This document shows, piece after piece, positions 19,320-28,099 of a stretch of 64,000 nt of DNA. The stretch covers positions 62,001 through 126,000 of the forward strand of contig JANWXM010000004.1 of assembly GCA_025055285.1 (NCBI GenBank), read 5' to 3'. The translations under genes and the position numbers were made by a program. The stretch comes from Saprospiraceae bacterium (GTDB lineage: Bacteria; Bacteroidota; Bacteroidia; Chitinophagales; Saprospiraceae). The notes beneath the pieces are model-generated. The model was not told the DNA's origin and did not search any database. It was given only the letters and a program-made list of their open reading frames with translations. Position 1 is the first letter of the stretch. Each line of letters starts with the position of its first letter.

Positions 19320-19409
19320 ATAAAGGCTGATTATCAGTTAATTGAAATAAGGATTAAATTTTCCACACTAGGATGTTGAATTTTTTTTAAATTTTTTTTT
19401 CACAAATAC

Positions 19410-19441
19410 TTGCACAATCCCTTTAGATAACTCTATATTTG
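19410..19441 (+). promoter_or_regulatory. Promoter TTG-N21-TATATTTG
   Basis: TTG at 19410-19412 and TATATTTG at 19434-19441 fit the Bacteroidetes -33/-7 promoter. Transcription would start near 19448, about 65 bases before the hairpin. Confidence 0.55.
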
Positions 19442-19513
19442 TCTCGTCAAAGGAAAAAAAGCGGTAATAGCCGCATTTAAGAATAGTTTTCATTTGGTTT
19501 TTTGGGGTTTATT

Positions 19514-19549
19514 AGCCGCTGGACACGGAAGTGCTCTGGCGGCTTTTTT
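19514..19549 (+). terminator. Intrinsic terminator or attenuator hairpin upstream of the ThuA gene
   Basis: AGCCGC pairs with GCGGCT, with an inner CAC/GTG stem; a run of six T follows immediately. It could end pabB transcripts or attenuate transcripts from the promoter at 19410. Confidence 0.6.
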
Positions 19550-19624
19550 AGTTTGTTTTCTAGCGACAAAACGGCATGCTTTTGGCAGAGGGCATTGGAT
19601 GTTAATCCAGCTAGGAGTAAACCA

Positions 19625-22600
19625 ATGCGAACACTTTCCATAGCCGCGTTTCTTCCTATCTTGATGGCGCTTCTGAGCTTAAATTGCCACACCTCAGATA
19701 ACCGGCCGCGCGTTCTCATTTTCCATAAAACCGAATTTTACGCCCACGACTGCTTGAATGTGGCCATAGAGGCTGTGCGCCAGTTGTGTGAGCGCAACGG
19801 GTGGGCTACCGATGCTACGGAATGGGGTGAAGATTTTACAGAAGAAAATCTAAGCAAGTATGCGGCCATCATCTTCTTGCTTACAGCGGGTGATGTACTA
19901 TCTCCTATTCAGGAGGTGGTTTTCGAACGTTTTGTTCAGGGCGGTGGAGGCTTTGTAGGTGTCTACACCGCCGTTGATACAGAGCACAATTGGCCTTGGT
20001 ATCGCCAATTAGTAGGCGCTGAATACGATGGCTTAATGCCTGTGCAGAGCGCTCAACTGAGCATCCTCGATCGCGACCATCCAGCGACTGCTCATTTGGA
20101 GCAAAGCTGGACACGTACTGATGAATGGATGAACCTGAAAAATGTTTTGCCCGATATAAATGTCTTACTCACCCTAGATGAGAGCAGCTGTACAGGTGGC
20201 AAGATGGGGGCATTTCATCCTGTTAGCTGGTATCACGAGTTCGATGGCGGTCGGGCTTTTGTAACCGTTATGGGCCATACTGCAGAATCGTATCAAGATA
20301 CCGCCTTTCTGAAGCACTTAGAAGGTGGGCTTAAATATGCAGTAGGCGCAGGAAACCCCATTGTATTAGGCAAACATCGTCCTTTTCGCCAGGAAAAAAA
20401 GGTAAAAGCGGGTTTTGTCAAAACTTCTGTAGTATGCAATCTCGCTGAGCCTATGTCTATGGCCATGTTTCCAGATGGAAAAATCCTTTTGGTGGAACGA
20501 CGTGGTGCCATTAAGTTGTTCAATCCTGCCGATGGCACGTTGAAGAAAGTAGCAGAAATTGAGGTATTTCAAAAAAATGAGGAAGGCCTCCTTGGCGTGG
20601 CAATAGACCCAAAATGGTCAGAGAATTCCTGGATATATTTATATTATGCGCCAGCAAAAAAGCCACACAACAGTTCACTGCGTCTATCGCGTTTCGTCTT
20701 TAAGGACGATGTTTTGTATCTTGACAGCGAGAAAGTTATCTTGGAGGTTCCTACTGACCGCGACTTAAAGACCTTACATGCAGCGGGTTGCCTTCGTTTT
20801 GACAAGCAGGGCTTTTTATACCTCTCTACAGGAGACAATACAAATCATTATGGCGATGGTTACACTGCCATAGATGAGCGTCCAGAAGCTCGCCAGTACG
20901 ACGCCCAGAAATCTGCTTCTAATTCCATGGATTTGCGCGGCAAGATTCTTCGCATTAAGCCCTTGCCCGATGGTTCGTACATCTGCCCTGCGGGTAATTT
21001 GTATGTTGAAGAAGATATACACGTGTATCCGGGTAATTTACATCTGCTCTACGACCCGGCATGGGAGGGTATTGCTTATCCCATGAGCAAGCCTAGGCCC
21101 GTACCTATAGCTAAAGATTATCCGCAACGCGCCCATGTTTGGACAGGGCGTGGCCGACCAGAGATCTACATTATGGGTTGTCGCAATCCATTTCGCATGG
21201 ATTTTGACCATCGCCGAGGTCTGCTCATATGGGGTGAACCAGGTCCTGATGCTGGCGTATCTGATAGCTTGCGAGGTCCTGAGGGATTTGATGAAATCAA
21301 TATTGCTCGTCGCGCCGGCTTTTATGGGTGGCCCTACTGTATAGGCCCCAACTTGCCTTATCGCGAGTATTCCTACGCTACAGGCTCATCCGGACCGTAT
21401 TTCAACCCGGAACGGCCCGAAAACGACTCGCCAAACAATACAGGCGACCGTCATTTGCCGCCTTCACAGCCAGCGCTCATCTGGTATCCTTTTAAGAGTA
21501 GTGAGCTCTTTCCTTTAGTGCTCAACGGTACGCGCTGTGCTATGGCAGGCCCAGCCTACTACTGTGACGAGTATCCTGAAAAAACGCGCTTTCCTAAGCG
21601 TTTTGATGGCAAAATCTTGATTTATGAATGGATGCGCAACTGGATCATGGCCGTCGAGTTGGACTCGCTCGATCGTTATGTAAGCATGCAACCTGTAGCA
21701 CCTAATGTGCGATTGGGTCGGCCTATTGACTTGCTCATAGATAAAAACGGTTCACTTTGGGTGCTCGAATATGGAACTGAGTGGTTTACAGCTAATCCAG
21801 ATGCCTGCTTAAGCCGCATTGACTACATTCGCGACGATATGAACACCGATGAGGTGGCTGAAACTCCGCCAACGAATCAACCGCCCTCTGTGGAATGGCT
21901 ATTTGGTGCCAGAAATGGTTCTTTTTACAGCCCTGGCGATACCATTAAATATGCACTATACGTATCTGATCCAGAAGATGGCTCATTGGCTGATGGACGC
22001 ATCTCGCCTTCCGATGTTGAATTGTTTGTAGGCTATTTGTCTGCCAATGCCACGTTCAAACGTCCCTCTAAACGCGCGAACAACCACCAGGAAGACCCTG
22101 TGGTTCGCGGTCAGAAACTCGTCAACGAGTCCGATTGCCGCAGTTGTCATGCTATAGAGCGAAAGATAAATGGCCCGGCCTATCGAGATGTCGCTCGTCG
22201 CTATAAAGACGAGCCGAGGGCGCTAGAGTACCTCATCGAAAAAATTATTAAGGGTGGGAAAGGAGTCTGGGGTGAAGTGGCAATGAGCGCTCATCCGCAA
22301 TTAGCAAAAGCCGATGTCAGAGATATGGTGCGTTGGATCCTCAGCCTTGACAATTCCCCCCGACAGCCCTTTGGGCATGGTACACTCGTCGCACCGGCTT
22401 CTGTCGAACAGGATACGGGCCGTTATGTTTTTCACGCGCGCTATACCGATCGAGGTGCATTCTCTCAAGCACCCCAAACTACTGAAGCCCTGATTTGGTT
22501 ACGGCCTTCGCTGGTGAAAATTGGTGCTGCAGACAGTCTTTCTAAGGGGGTCGAAACCTACGAGCGCCCGCTCAATAATGCTTCTGTAATTATGCACGAG

Positions 22601-22930
22601 TTAAAGTCAGGGGATTTCTTTATGCTAAAGGCCGTAGACGCACAAGGGCTGAAAGGCTTTTCCATTGCATTGGAAGTAACTTCCGCTCGCCATCACCTTG
22701 CGCGAGGCCGCATCGAAGCGCGTCTCGGGAGTCCCAATGGGCCTTTAGTAGGCGTCGCCACCTTGCCCATCTCAAGCGCAGGCGGTGGACTATCCGAAGT
22801 CACCCTAGAACTCAATCGAAAGGCATGGCCTGCGAGCAGAGGAAGGCAGGATGTCTACTTTATAGCACGCACAAATAACAGCACACGCCAGCCGATATGC
22901 GCAGCGGCTTGGCTGAAGGCATTGCTGTGA
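19625..22930 (+). CDS. Multidomain lipoprotein: ThuA + PQQ-type sugar dehydrogenase + cytochrome c
   Basis: 1101 residues from the ATG at 19625, which begins the signal MRTLSIAAFLPILMALLSLNC with lipobox LSLNC; the track start adds 41 residues reaching into the terminator. A ThuA (glutamine-amidotransferase-like, trehalose-utilisation) domain (about 25-240) has HKTEFYAHDCL and GHTAESYQD. A six-bladed PQQ sugar/sorbosone dehydrogenase propeller (about 260-740) has EPMSMAMFPDGKILLVERRG, GNPFRMDFDH-like blades and GEPGPDAG. A PKD-like segment, a c-type cytochrome with one haem motif CRSCH (residues 840-842 region), and a C-terminal beta-sandwich possibly carbohydrate-binding follow. Likely a periplasm- or surface-facing sugar oxidation protein with its own electron acceptor. 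Substrate unknown. Confidence 0.88.
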   Translation: MRTLSIAAFLPILMALLSLNCHTSDNRPRVLIFHKTEFYAHDCLNVAIEAVRQLCERNGWATDATEWGEDFTEENLSKYAAIIFLLTAGDVLSPIQEVVFERFVQGGGGFVGVYTAVDTEHNWPWYRQLVGAEYDGLMPVQSAQLSILDRDHPATAHLEQSWTRTDEWMNLKNVLPDINVLLTLDESSCTGGKMGAFHPVSWYHEFDGGRAFVTVMGHTAESYQDTAFLKHLEGGLKYAVGAGNPIVLGKHRPFRQEKKVKAGFVKTSVVCNLAEPMSMAMFPDGKILLVERRGAIKLFNPADGTLKKVAEIEVFQKNEEGLLGVAIDPKWSENSWIYLYYAPAKKPHNSSLRLSRFVFKDDVLYLDSEKVILEVPTDRDLKTLHAAGCLRFDKQGFLYLSTGDNTNHYGDGYTAIDERPEARQYDAQKSASNSMDLRGKILRIKPLPDGSYICPAGNLYVEEDIHVYPGNLHLLYDPAWEGIAYPMSKPRPVPIAKDYPQRAHVWTGRGRPEIYIMGCRNPFRMDFDHRRGLLIWGEPGPDAGVSDSLRGPEGFDEINIARRAGFYGWPYCIGPNLPYREYSYATGSSGPYFNPERPENDSPNNTGDRHLPPSQPALIWYPFKSSELFPLVLNGTRCAMAGPAYYCDEYPEKTRFPKRFDGKILIYEWMRNWIMAVELDSLDRYVSMQPVAPNVRLGRPIDLLIDKNGSLWVLEYGTEWFTANPDACLSRIDYIRDDMNTDEVAETPPTNQPPSVEWLFGARNGSFYSPGDTIKYALYVSDPEDGSLADGRISPSDVELFVGYLSANATFKRPSKRANNHQEDPVVRGQKLVNESDCRSCHAIERKINGPAYRDVARRYKDEPRALEYLIEKIIKGGKGVWGEVAMSAHPQLAKADVRDMVRWILSLDNSPRQPFGHGTLVAPASVEQDTGRYVFHARYTDRGAFSQAPQTTEALIWLRPSLVKIGAADSLSKGVETYERPLNNASVIMHELKSGDFFMLKAVDAQGLKGFSIALEVTSARHHLARGRIEARLGSPNGPLVGVATLPISSAGGGLSEVTLELNRKAWPASRGRQDVYFIARTNNSTRQPICAAAWLKALL

Positions 22931-22964
22931 GATCCTTATGTGAAATAAGGCAGCAGGTAAGTAG

Positions 22965-23528
22965 CTACATTCGCCATTTAATATTACATCCCCCGCTAGG
23001 GCGCTGCTCCAAGGGAACTGGACGGCCCTCAAGGATGGCGTCCAAGGCTGCGCGTAAGTCTTCGCCTGTGGGTGGAATCGGATTGCGCTTGGGGCGGCTG
23101 CTGTCCAACTGGCCGCGGTAGACCAATCGTAAGTTAGCATCGAATACATAGAAGTCTGGCGTGCAGGCAGCGTCGTAAGCGCGAGCCACCTCCTGCGTTT
23201 CATCGTAAAGGTATGGGAAAGTATAGCCTACCGCCTTCGCGTGCTCGGGCATGCGCTCAGGAGCATCTTCGGGATAAGCCTGAGCGTCGTTACTGTTTAT
23301 GCCCACAAAGGCTATGCCTTTGGGACGATATTCCTCTACAATGCGCACAATTTCTGAATTGACGTAGAGAACATAAGGACAATGATTGCATAGAAACATG
23401 ACTACAGTGGCACGAGCACCGGCAGAAACATCTTTGAGACTAACCATGCGACCCGTAGCTGGCTCGGGCAGGCAAAAATCCGGAGCCTTTGTGCCCAATG
23501 GCAGCATATTGGACTCGGTATAAGCCAT
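22965..23528 (-). CDS. Thioredoxin-fold (AhpC/TSA-like) protein
   Basis: 187 residues from the ATG at 23528 (MAYTESNMLPLG); the track's earlier start is a TTG. A redoxin fold: LGTKAPDFCLPEP, then ATVVMFLCNHCPYVLYVNSE with active-site C-x-x-C, SNDAQAYPEDAPERM, and YDAACTPDFYVFDANLRLVYRGQLD with the cis-Pro after Thr. The family is usually annotated as thioredoxin-family protein or redoxin. No signal peptide, so cytoplasmic. The N-terminal part and the CNHCPYV motif are typical of a widespread bacterial subfamily of unknown partner. Convergent with the ThuA gene. Confidence 0.85.
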   Translation of the reverse strand: MAYTESNMLPLGTKAPDFCLPEPATGRMVSLKDVSAGARATVVMFLCNHCPYVLYVNSEIVRIVEEYRPKGIAFVGINSNDAQAYPEDAPERMPEHAKAVGYTFPYLYDETQEVARAYDAACTPDFYVFDANLRLVYRGQLDSSRPKRNPIPPTGEDLRAALDAILEGRPVPLEQRPSGGCNIKWRM

Positions 23529-23602
23529 AGAAAGAAACAAATTTGCACAGGTTTTCTTAAGCAGGCATAGTAGAAGAGCTTACTAGAGTCCCTAAATCTT
23601 CT

Positions 23603-24556
23603 TTAAGTAAGCGCGTTCTCTATCGAGACTTCGAAAGTGGCAGCTTCCTCGTCCCTCCAGCTTGAGTTCTTTCCCAGAAAAGGGAATATAGCCTTCTCGA
23701 GGCCAAGCGTAATGCCTTCTGCACGGCTCTTTGCCCAGCCTTTCTCCAAGCCTTTTTCAAAACCTTCTTCTAGAATTTGCTCGTAAGTAGTTTTGGCTTC
23801 CTGCTCGTATGGCGATGGCAAAGTTTGTATTAAATCCATAATTTCCTCCTTCGAAAGATTAGTTACTTGTTGTACATATATAAACGTTGCTCGAAATAAG
23901 ATTAGCAAAATCTCTGTATCTACATCTTCTGATACAAAGGTAAGCACTTTGCTGAAATGAACGCGCATGTAATCCGCGTCACGAGCATGTTTAAGCACTA
24001 GCAATATATTGCGCAGAAGGAGGCTGGTACCTAGCCCTTCGATAAATTCGTCTGTTAAAGCCTGGATGTTGATCGTAATTATTTTGAAACTAGGAATGTA
24101 TTCCAGCATTTCTGCAGGCACGGGCCCGTAGTAATCCACTAGGTGGTGGAGCGCTGGTTCTCCTCCTGTCTGCTGAATTAATATGGGAATGGTTAAGGTA
24201 AAGTACTTGCGTCTTTGTCGAATGTCTTCTTCCTGGATGTTCCGCAAGTAATTGCCCAATTGTACGTAGATGCGTCGGCCTACTGGAGTGCTTTTGTGCT
24301 CAATTAAGATACAGATGCGCATTGGCTCGTCCTGGTCTGTCTGACAAGTGTATACAATGTCAGAAAAGTATTGACGCAAGTCTTCGCCAATGAAGCTGTC
24401 GCTAGCCAATTGTAGGGTGCTGATTTTAAGGCAAGCCAGTTGCTTAGAGGGGAGAAAAGTTTCTACGAATGAACGCGCAATGGCTTCTACTTTGAGCACT
24501 TCCTTAATGTAGTGGTCGCTAGGATTGAGGTGCAGGTGGATATTTCGTTTTGCCAT
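23603..24556 (-). CDS. Rpn-family recombination-promoting nuclease / putative transposase (transposase_31)
   Basis: 317 residues. PD-(D/E)xK-type nuclease family related to RpnA/YhgA. The catalytic region has SFIGEDLRQYFSDIVY (Asp) and MRICILIEHKS (E-x-K). The C-terminal part shows the family's charged repeat, EEGFEKGLEKGWAKSRAEG. RpnA-type proteins cut DNA and promote RecA-independent recombination; they are not classical transposases, and no terminal repeats were seen. I checked the C-terminus for a frameshift: it ends naturally in a helix resembling the family tail. Alone between the thioredoxin-like gene and the transglycosylase operon. The only mobile-type gene in the window. Confidence 0.82.
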   Translation of the reverse strand: MAKRNIHLHLNPSDHYIKEVLKVEAIARSFVETFLPSKQLACLKISTLQLASDSFIGEDLRQYFSDIVYTCQTDQDEPMRICILIEHKSTPVGRRIYVQLGNYLRNIQEEDIRQRRKYFTLTIPILIQQTGGEPALHHLVDYYGPVPAEMLEYIPSFKIITINIQALTDEFIEGLGTSLLLRNILLVLKHARDADYMRVHFSKVLTFVSEDVDTEILLILFRATFIYVQQVTNLSKEEIMDLIQTLPSPYEQEAKTTYEQILEEGFEKGLEKGWAKSRAEGITLGLEKAIFPFLGKNSSWRDEEAATFEVSIENALT

Positions 24557-24791
24557 AAAAAATTGAGGTAAAAAAGCAGGTCGGCCTCACATTAGCCTCT
24601 GGAGCGGGTGCTATTTGAATTCGAAGTGCGCAGTAACGATAGACGACAGACTACTGGTAGAGTAAGGGATAAGTAGGCCCATTTGAGGACAGATATTTCG
24701 TTCGTTTATCTCAAGAGAGATTGCACAACCTATGAAAGCTATTGATTTTCATTACAAACATCGGCATTAAAGGTCTATCCTTCTCTAAGCG

Positions 24792-25703
24792 TCATTTCGG
24801 TATACGCACTTCGTAAGTTTTTCGCGCTTTATTGGTGAGCTTGTGATTGACCAGCCAGGGATTGTACAATTTCAGCATGCGGTAGGAAATACCGTGTTCG
24901 GCGGCGAAGTCGGCCCAGCTAGCGATAGGGCCATCTATCTTCACTACTTTATAGGGTGGTAGAGGTTCGTAGAGGTGATCTTTCTCGATGTGATACTCGT
25001 AATACTCTGGATTCTGCATTACCTCCTTAAGAGCAACGATACGGAAGGGATAACGCATGGTTTCTTCAGCGGCTAGATTGAGGTCGAAGAAGGAGCGCGC
25101 ACGCTGATTTTTCATCTCAGCATATATGCGTGTGGGCCCTCCATTATATGCAGCAGCGGCTAAAATCCAGCTGCCGAGCAGTTCCTTCTGCTGACGTAAG
25201 TAGCGGCAGGCAGCGCGGGTAGCTTTTTCTAAATGGTAGCGTTCATCCACTTCGTCGTTTACTTCGAGGCCATACTGCTCAGCAGCGCTTTTCATGAATT
25301 GCCAGACACCACGCGCACCCGCTGGCGATACGGCATTGCTTAAGTTGCTCTCTGCAACGGCTAGATACTTAAGGTCTTCTGGAACACCCTCCTCCTTTAA
25401 AATGGGTTCGATTATGGGAAAGAGTGCATTAGCCCGTTTGATGGCTAGAATAGTAGAGGAATGAAAATACACGTTGCGCAACAATTCGGCATCCAAACGT
25501 TGGCGCACATCGAAGTTATTCAAAGGAAACCTCTCGCCGCAAAAGCTGTATTCTTTATTTAAATTAATGGAGCGAATGGTCTGCGGTAGTGCTGGAAAAC
25601 CTGTGCCCTTTGTAGTTTCATCGCCCTTGAAGGAGAGGAGAAGAACAGCAGCAAGAGTTAGAGCCAGGAAGACATTTAAAATGAATGAGATGCGGTTAAT
25701 CAT
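24792..25703 (-). CDS. Lytic transglycosylase (SLT domain, MltD-like)
   Basis: 303 residues. An N-terminal hydrophobic anchor or signal (ISFILNVFLALTLAAVLLLSF) is followed by the Slt70-type fold: LKYLAVAESNLSNAVSPAGARGVWQFM, containing the catalytic Glu in A-E-S, and ILAAAAYNGGPTRI, the conserved AYNGG. The C-terminal 60 residues (VKIDGPIASWADFAAEHGISYRMLKLYNPWL) resemble a LysM. The enzyme cleaves the MurNAc-GlcNAc bond of peptidoglycan in the periplasm. Last gene of the likely operon scpB-DUF2480-LT, 15 bases after the DUF2480 gene. Confidence 0.9.
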   Translation of the reverse strand: MINRISFILNVFLALTLAAVLLLSFKGDETTKGTGFPALPQTIRSINLNKEYSFCGERFPLNNFDVRQRLDAELLRNVYFHSSTILAIKRANALFPIIEPILKEEGVPEDLKYLAVAESNLSNAVSPAGARGVWQFMKSAAEQYGLEVNDEVDERYHLEKATRAACRYLRQQKELLGSWILAAAAYNGGPTRIYAEMKNQRARSFFDLNLAAEETMRYPFRIVALKEVMQNPEYYEYHIEKDHLYEPLPPYKVVKIDGPIASWADFAAEHGISYRMLKLYNPWLVNHKLTNKARKTYEVRIPK

Positions 25704-25718
25704 AGCGAAAGGTATATC

Positions 25719-26249
25719 TTACGGTTGAACACTCGTTTGAGAAAGGCGCTTGTAAACTGGTACAGTCGAACAGGGTTCGCCATACATAATGCTAAGCGCA
25801 ATGGGTTGCAGGCGACGCGTAATTTCTACATACGCCGAGGAAGGTACAGGGCGGGTGCTGCAGCCTTTAATTACCAAACGCTTTCCCTGATATGGAGAGA
25901 GATCCAAAGCTGCAAGTTTCTTCAAAAACGCAGCTTCTACAAACTGCTCAGGGGTGCCTTGAAACACATCGCGGGCGTATGGAGCAGCATAAGCAGTTAC
26001 CAGCATATATGCCCACATCGGTATGATAGCGTCAGTAGAGCAAAATACGGCGACGTTTTTTCCACTATACTGAGCCCAATCATGCGCCTTTAGCGCCTCT
26101 CGAAAGTCTTTTTCCTTAAGGATAAGTCCCATAAACAGATAATCCTTCAAATCGAAAGGCGCGATTTCGCCTTCAGGGTAAAAGGCTTCTAGGTCGATAG
26201 TGACCAATCCGCTTCGGGAAACGCGATTGACTAATTCGGGTTGTTCCAT
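25719..26249 (-). CDS. DUF2480 family protein
   Basis: 176 residues. Matches the Bacteroidetes-specific DUF2480 layout: LVNRVSRSGLVTIDLEAFYPEGE at the N-terminus, LFMGLILKEKDFREALKAHDW, and a C-terminal YVEITRRLQPIALSIMYGEPCSTVPVYKR. Function unknown; no membrane segment or signal. Sits 14 bases after scpB and 15 bases before the transglycosylase, so very likely one operon. Confidence 0.85.
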   Translation of the reverse strand: MEQPELVNRVSRSGLVTIDLEAFYPEGEIAPFDLKDYLFMGLILKEKDFREALKAHDWAQYSGKNVAVFCSTDAIIPMWAYMLVTAYAAPYARDVFQGTPEQFVEAAFLKKLAALDLSPYQGKRLVIKGCSTRPVPSSAYVEITRRLQPIALSIMYGEPCSTVPVYKRLSQTSVQP

Positions 26250-26263
26250 ATGTGCTTGATTTT

Positions 26264-26851
26264 TTAAAAGGCAGCCTCCTCAGCGTCCATCATATCGGGC
26301 GGCTGTCCAACTGAGTTTTCTGTTTCCTTAAAATCCTTAGGCTTGGGTAGGTCATTTAAGCTCTTAATGCCTAAGTAATCCATAAATTTTTCAGAGGTGC
26401 TATAGAGCAGCGGTCGTCCAGGCCCTTCGCTCCGACCGCTAATGATAACAAGTTCTTTTTCTAGAAGTTTTTGTAAGGCATAATCGCAATTGACACCGCG
26501 AATAGCCTCTATTTCACTCTTTGTAATGGGCTGTTTATAAGCGATGATGGCCAGGGTTTCTAGAGCTGCTTGCGACAGCCGGCGACGCGCTGTTTGACGC
26601 AAGTGAATCACTATAGTATTATGGTAGGCGCCCTTTGTCAGAAACTGAAAGCCGCCAGCAATTTCTACCAATTCAAAGGCATATTCAGGCGACTGGTACT
26701 GCTGCTGCAAGAGAGCAAGAGCTTGCAACACGTCATTCTCACTCACCTCCGTTTGGAAGGCTTCGCTCAGCGTCGTTTTTAAGTCGACCACAGAAACGGG
26801 TTGAGGTGACACAAAAATTAGGGCTTCAATGTGTTGTTTAAGAAAATCCAT
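26264..26851 (-). CDS. scpB: SMC-ScpAB complex subunit ScpB
   Basis: 195 residues. ScpB forms a dimer with tandem winged-helix domains and, with ScpA, bridges SMC heads for chromosome condensation. Recognised by MDFLKQHIEALIFVSPQPV, GGFQFLTKGAY, RRRLSQAALETLAIIAYKQPITKSEIEAIRGVN and ELVIISGRSEGPGRPLLYSTSEKFMDYLGI. The C-terminal 30 residues are acidic and variable. scpA is not adjacent, as is common in Bacteroidetes. The -7 box lies only 7 bases before the ATG, suggesting leaderless translation. Confidence 0.93.
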   Translation of the reverse strand: MDFLKQHIEALIFVSPQPVSVVDLKTTLSEAFQTEVSENDVLQALALLQQQYQSPEYAFELVEIAGGFQFLTKGAYHNTIVIHLRQTARRRLSQAALETLAIIAYKQPITKSEIEAIRGVNCDYALQKLLEKELVIISGRSEGPGRPLLYSTSEKFMDYLGIKSLNDLPKPKDFKETENSVGQPPDMMDAEEAAF

Positions 26852-26858
26852 AGCCTGA

Positions 26859-26866
26859 CAAAGATA
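26859..26866 (-). promoter_or_regulatory. -7 box TATCTTTG, 7 bases before the scpB ATG
   Basis: Minus-strand TATCTTTG, exact fit to TAnnTTTG, with only TCAGGCT between it and ATG. Transcription should start at or beside the start codon. Confidence 0.6.
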
Positions 26867-27101
26867 CGGCGAACAAAAGCAATAGCCTTACCTGGCTTTC
26901 AACGTTGTTGGTTGCTCGAACGAGGCTGCATGGTCTAGAAACCTTTTTTAAATGATTACCCCTTAGCCTAATTGTCTTGTGGCAAAGAGTGTCGCTTAAG
27001 AAATAAGAAAGAGGAAGTGTCAAAAGAACTTACACTAAAGTATCTTTTTGACAAGATTTGTTATAAAAATTGACTTTTTCGTCGAAAGTTGGGTAAAAAA
27101 A

Positions 27102-27134
27102 TTTGTATATCTTGATACTATATCAATACCTTTG
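27102..27134 (+). promoter_or_regulatory. Promoter with palindrome between -33 and -7 boxes, SPFH-RHH operon
   Basis: TTTG (27102-27105) and TACCTTTG (27127-27134) are 21 bases apart. Between them, touching the -7 box, lies TTGATA-CTA-TATCAA (27112-27126), a perfect 6-bp inverted repeat. A further TCAATA/TATTGA pair overlaps the -7 box. The position suits a repressor. Confidence 0.5.
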
Positions 27135-27165
27135 TGATATTGAAATAATGCTAAGAAGTTTTATT

Positions 27166-28017
27166 ATGGAAAAAATTATTCGTCCTGTTTCGGGCTGGCC
27201 TATGCTAGCTCTCTTTGTGGTGTTATTGCTGGGCGGTGTTGCTCTCATTGCGCTGAAGACCATTTGGTTGGGCATTTTGCTTCTAGTTCTGTCGCTGTTA
27301 CTCATTGCGCCCGGTTTTATCGCCGTTGAGCCAAATAGCAGTCGAGTGCTTACGTTGTTTGGCGCGTATGTAGGTTCGGTAAAAGAGAGTGGCTTCTTTT
27401 ATGTGAATCCCTTTTTTACGCGTAAAAAAATATCGTTGCGCGCTGTGACATTTGACGTACCAGTTATCAAGGTAAACGACAAACAGGGCAATCCAATCAT
27501 GATTGGTGCCGTGGTAGTATATCGAGTCGCTGATACCTACAAGGCTGCTTTTGGTGTAGAAGACTACCACGAATTTACCAAGATGCAGAGCGAATCGGCC
27601 GTACGTAAATTGGCCAGCATCTATAGTTATGACAATTTAGAAGACGAGGATGCCGTGGTTACGCTGCGAACCAATTCAGACGAGGTAAACCAGCAGCTAG
27701 TTCAAGAGATTGGCGAACGATTGCAAATTGCTGGTATTGAGGTTATTGAGGCGCGAATTAATCATTTGGCTTATGCCACTGAAATTGCAGGAGCAATGCT
27801 GCAGCGTCAGCAAGCTACGGCCATTATTGCTGCCCGCAGCAAGATTGTAGAAGGCGCAGTGGGCATGGTGGAAATGGCCCTAGAGCAACTGTCGAAGCGC
27901 GCTGTGGTTCACCTGGACGAAGAGCGCAAGGCGGCCATGGTAAGCAACCTCATGGTCGTGCTTTGCAGCGACAAGGCCGTTACGCCTGTGCTCAATACCG
28001 GCACTTTGCACCACTAA
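27166..28017 (+). CDS. SPFH-domain (stomatin/flotillin-like) membrane protein
   Basis: 283 residues from the ATG at 27166, which begins MEKIIRPVSGWP as usual in the family; an ATG at 27148 would add six residues. Two closely spaced membrane segments (about 12-60) are followed by the SPFH domain: EPNSSRVLTLFGAYVGSVKESGFFYVNPF, then VVYRVADTYKAAFGV, SESAVRKLASIYSYDN, and a helical tail. Such proteins form membrane scaffolds; bacterial roles are poorly known. First gene of the conserved SPFH-RHH-DUF1648 cluster. Confidence 0.9.
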   Translation: MEKIIRPVSGWPMLALFVVLLLGGVALIALKTIWLGILLLVLSLLLIAPGFIAVEPNSSRVLTLFGAYVGSVKESGFFYVNPFFTRKKISLRAVTFDVPVIKVNDKQGNPIMIGAVVVYRVADTYKAAFGVEDYHEFTKMQSESAVRKLASIYSYDNLEDEDAVVTLRTNSDEVNQQLVQEIGERLQIAGIEVIEARINHLAYATEIAGAMLQRQQATAIIAARSKIVEGAVGMVEMALEQLSKRAVVHLDEERKAAMVSNLMVVLCSDKAVTPVLNTGTLHH

Positions 28018-28099
28018 CGGGGCAAAGGGATTCACCTCTTGCTGCAATTTGGGTAATTTGTTCTCCTGGGTTATACTACAAGTAAAAGCCGCATCTGTC

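Larger units (their letters stand above)
19320..19624 (+). other. 305-bp leader region: promoter, repeated GC motifs and terminator
   Basis: The region holds long A/T runs, a Bacteroidetes promoter at 19410-19441 and a terminator-like hairpin at 19514-19549. After the hairpin come about 75 unstructured bases to the ThuA start. Between promoter and hairpin lies a second copy of AGCCGC (19469-19474), which could pair either with an upstream GCGG or with the hairpin's 3' arm. No ATG occurs in the presumed short transcript. Confidence 0.5.

Noticed and set aside
23603-24556. Frameshift at the C-terminus of the Rpn-family gene
   Set aside because: The other two frames give less family-like sequence; the called frame ends in a plausible helix.
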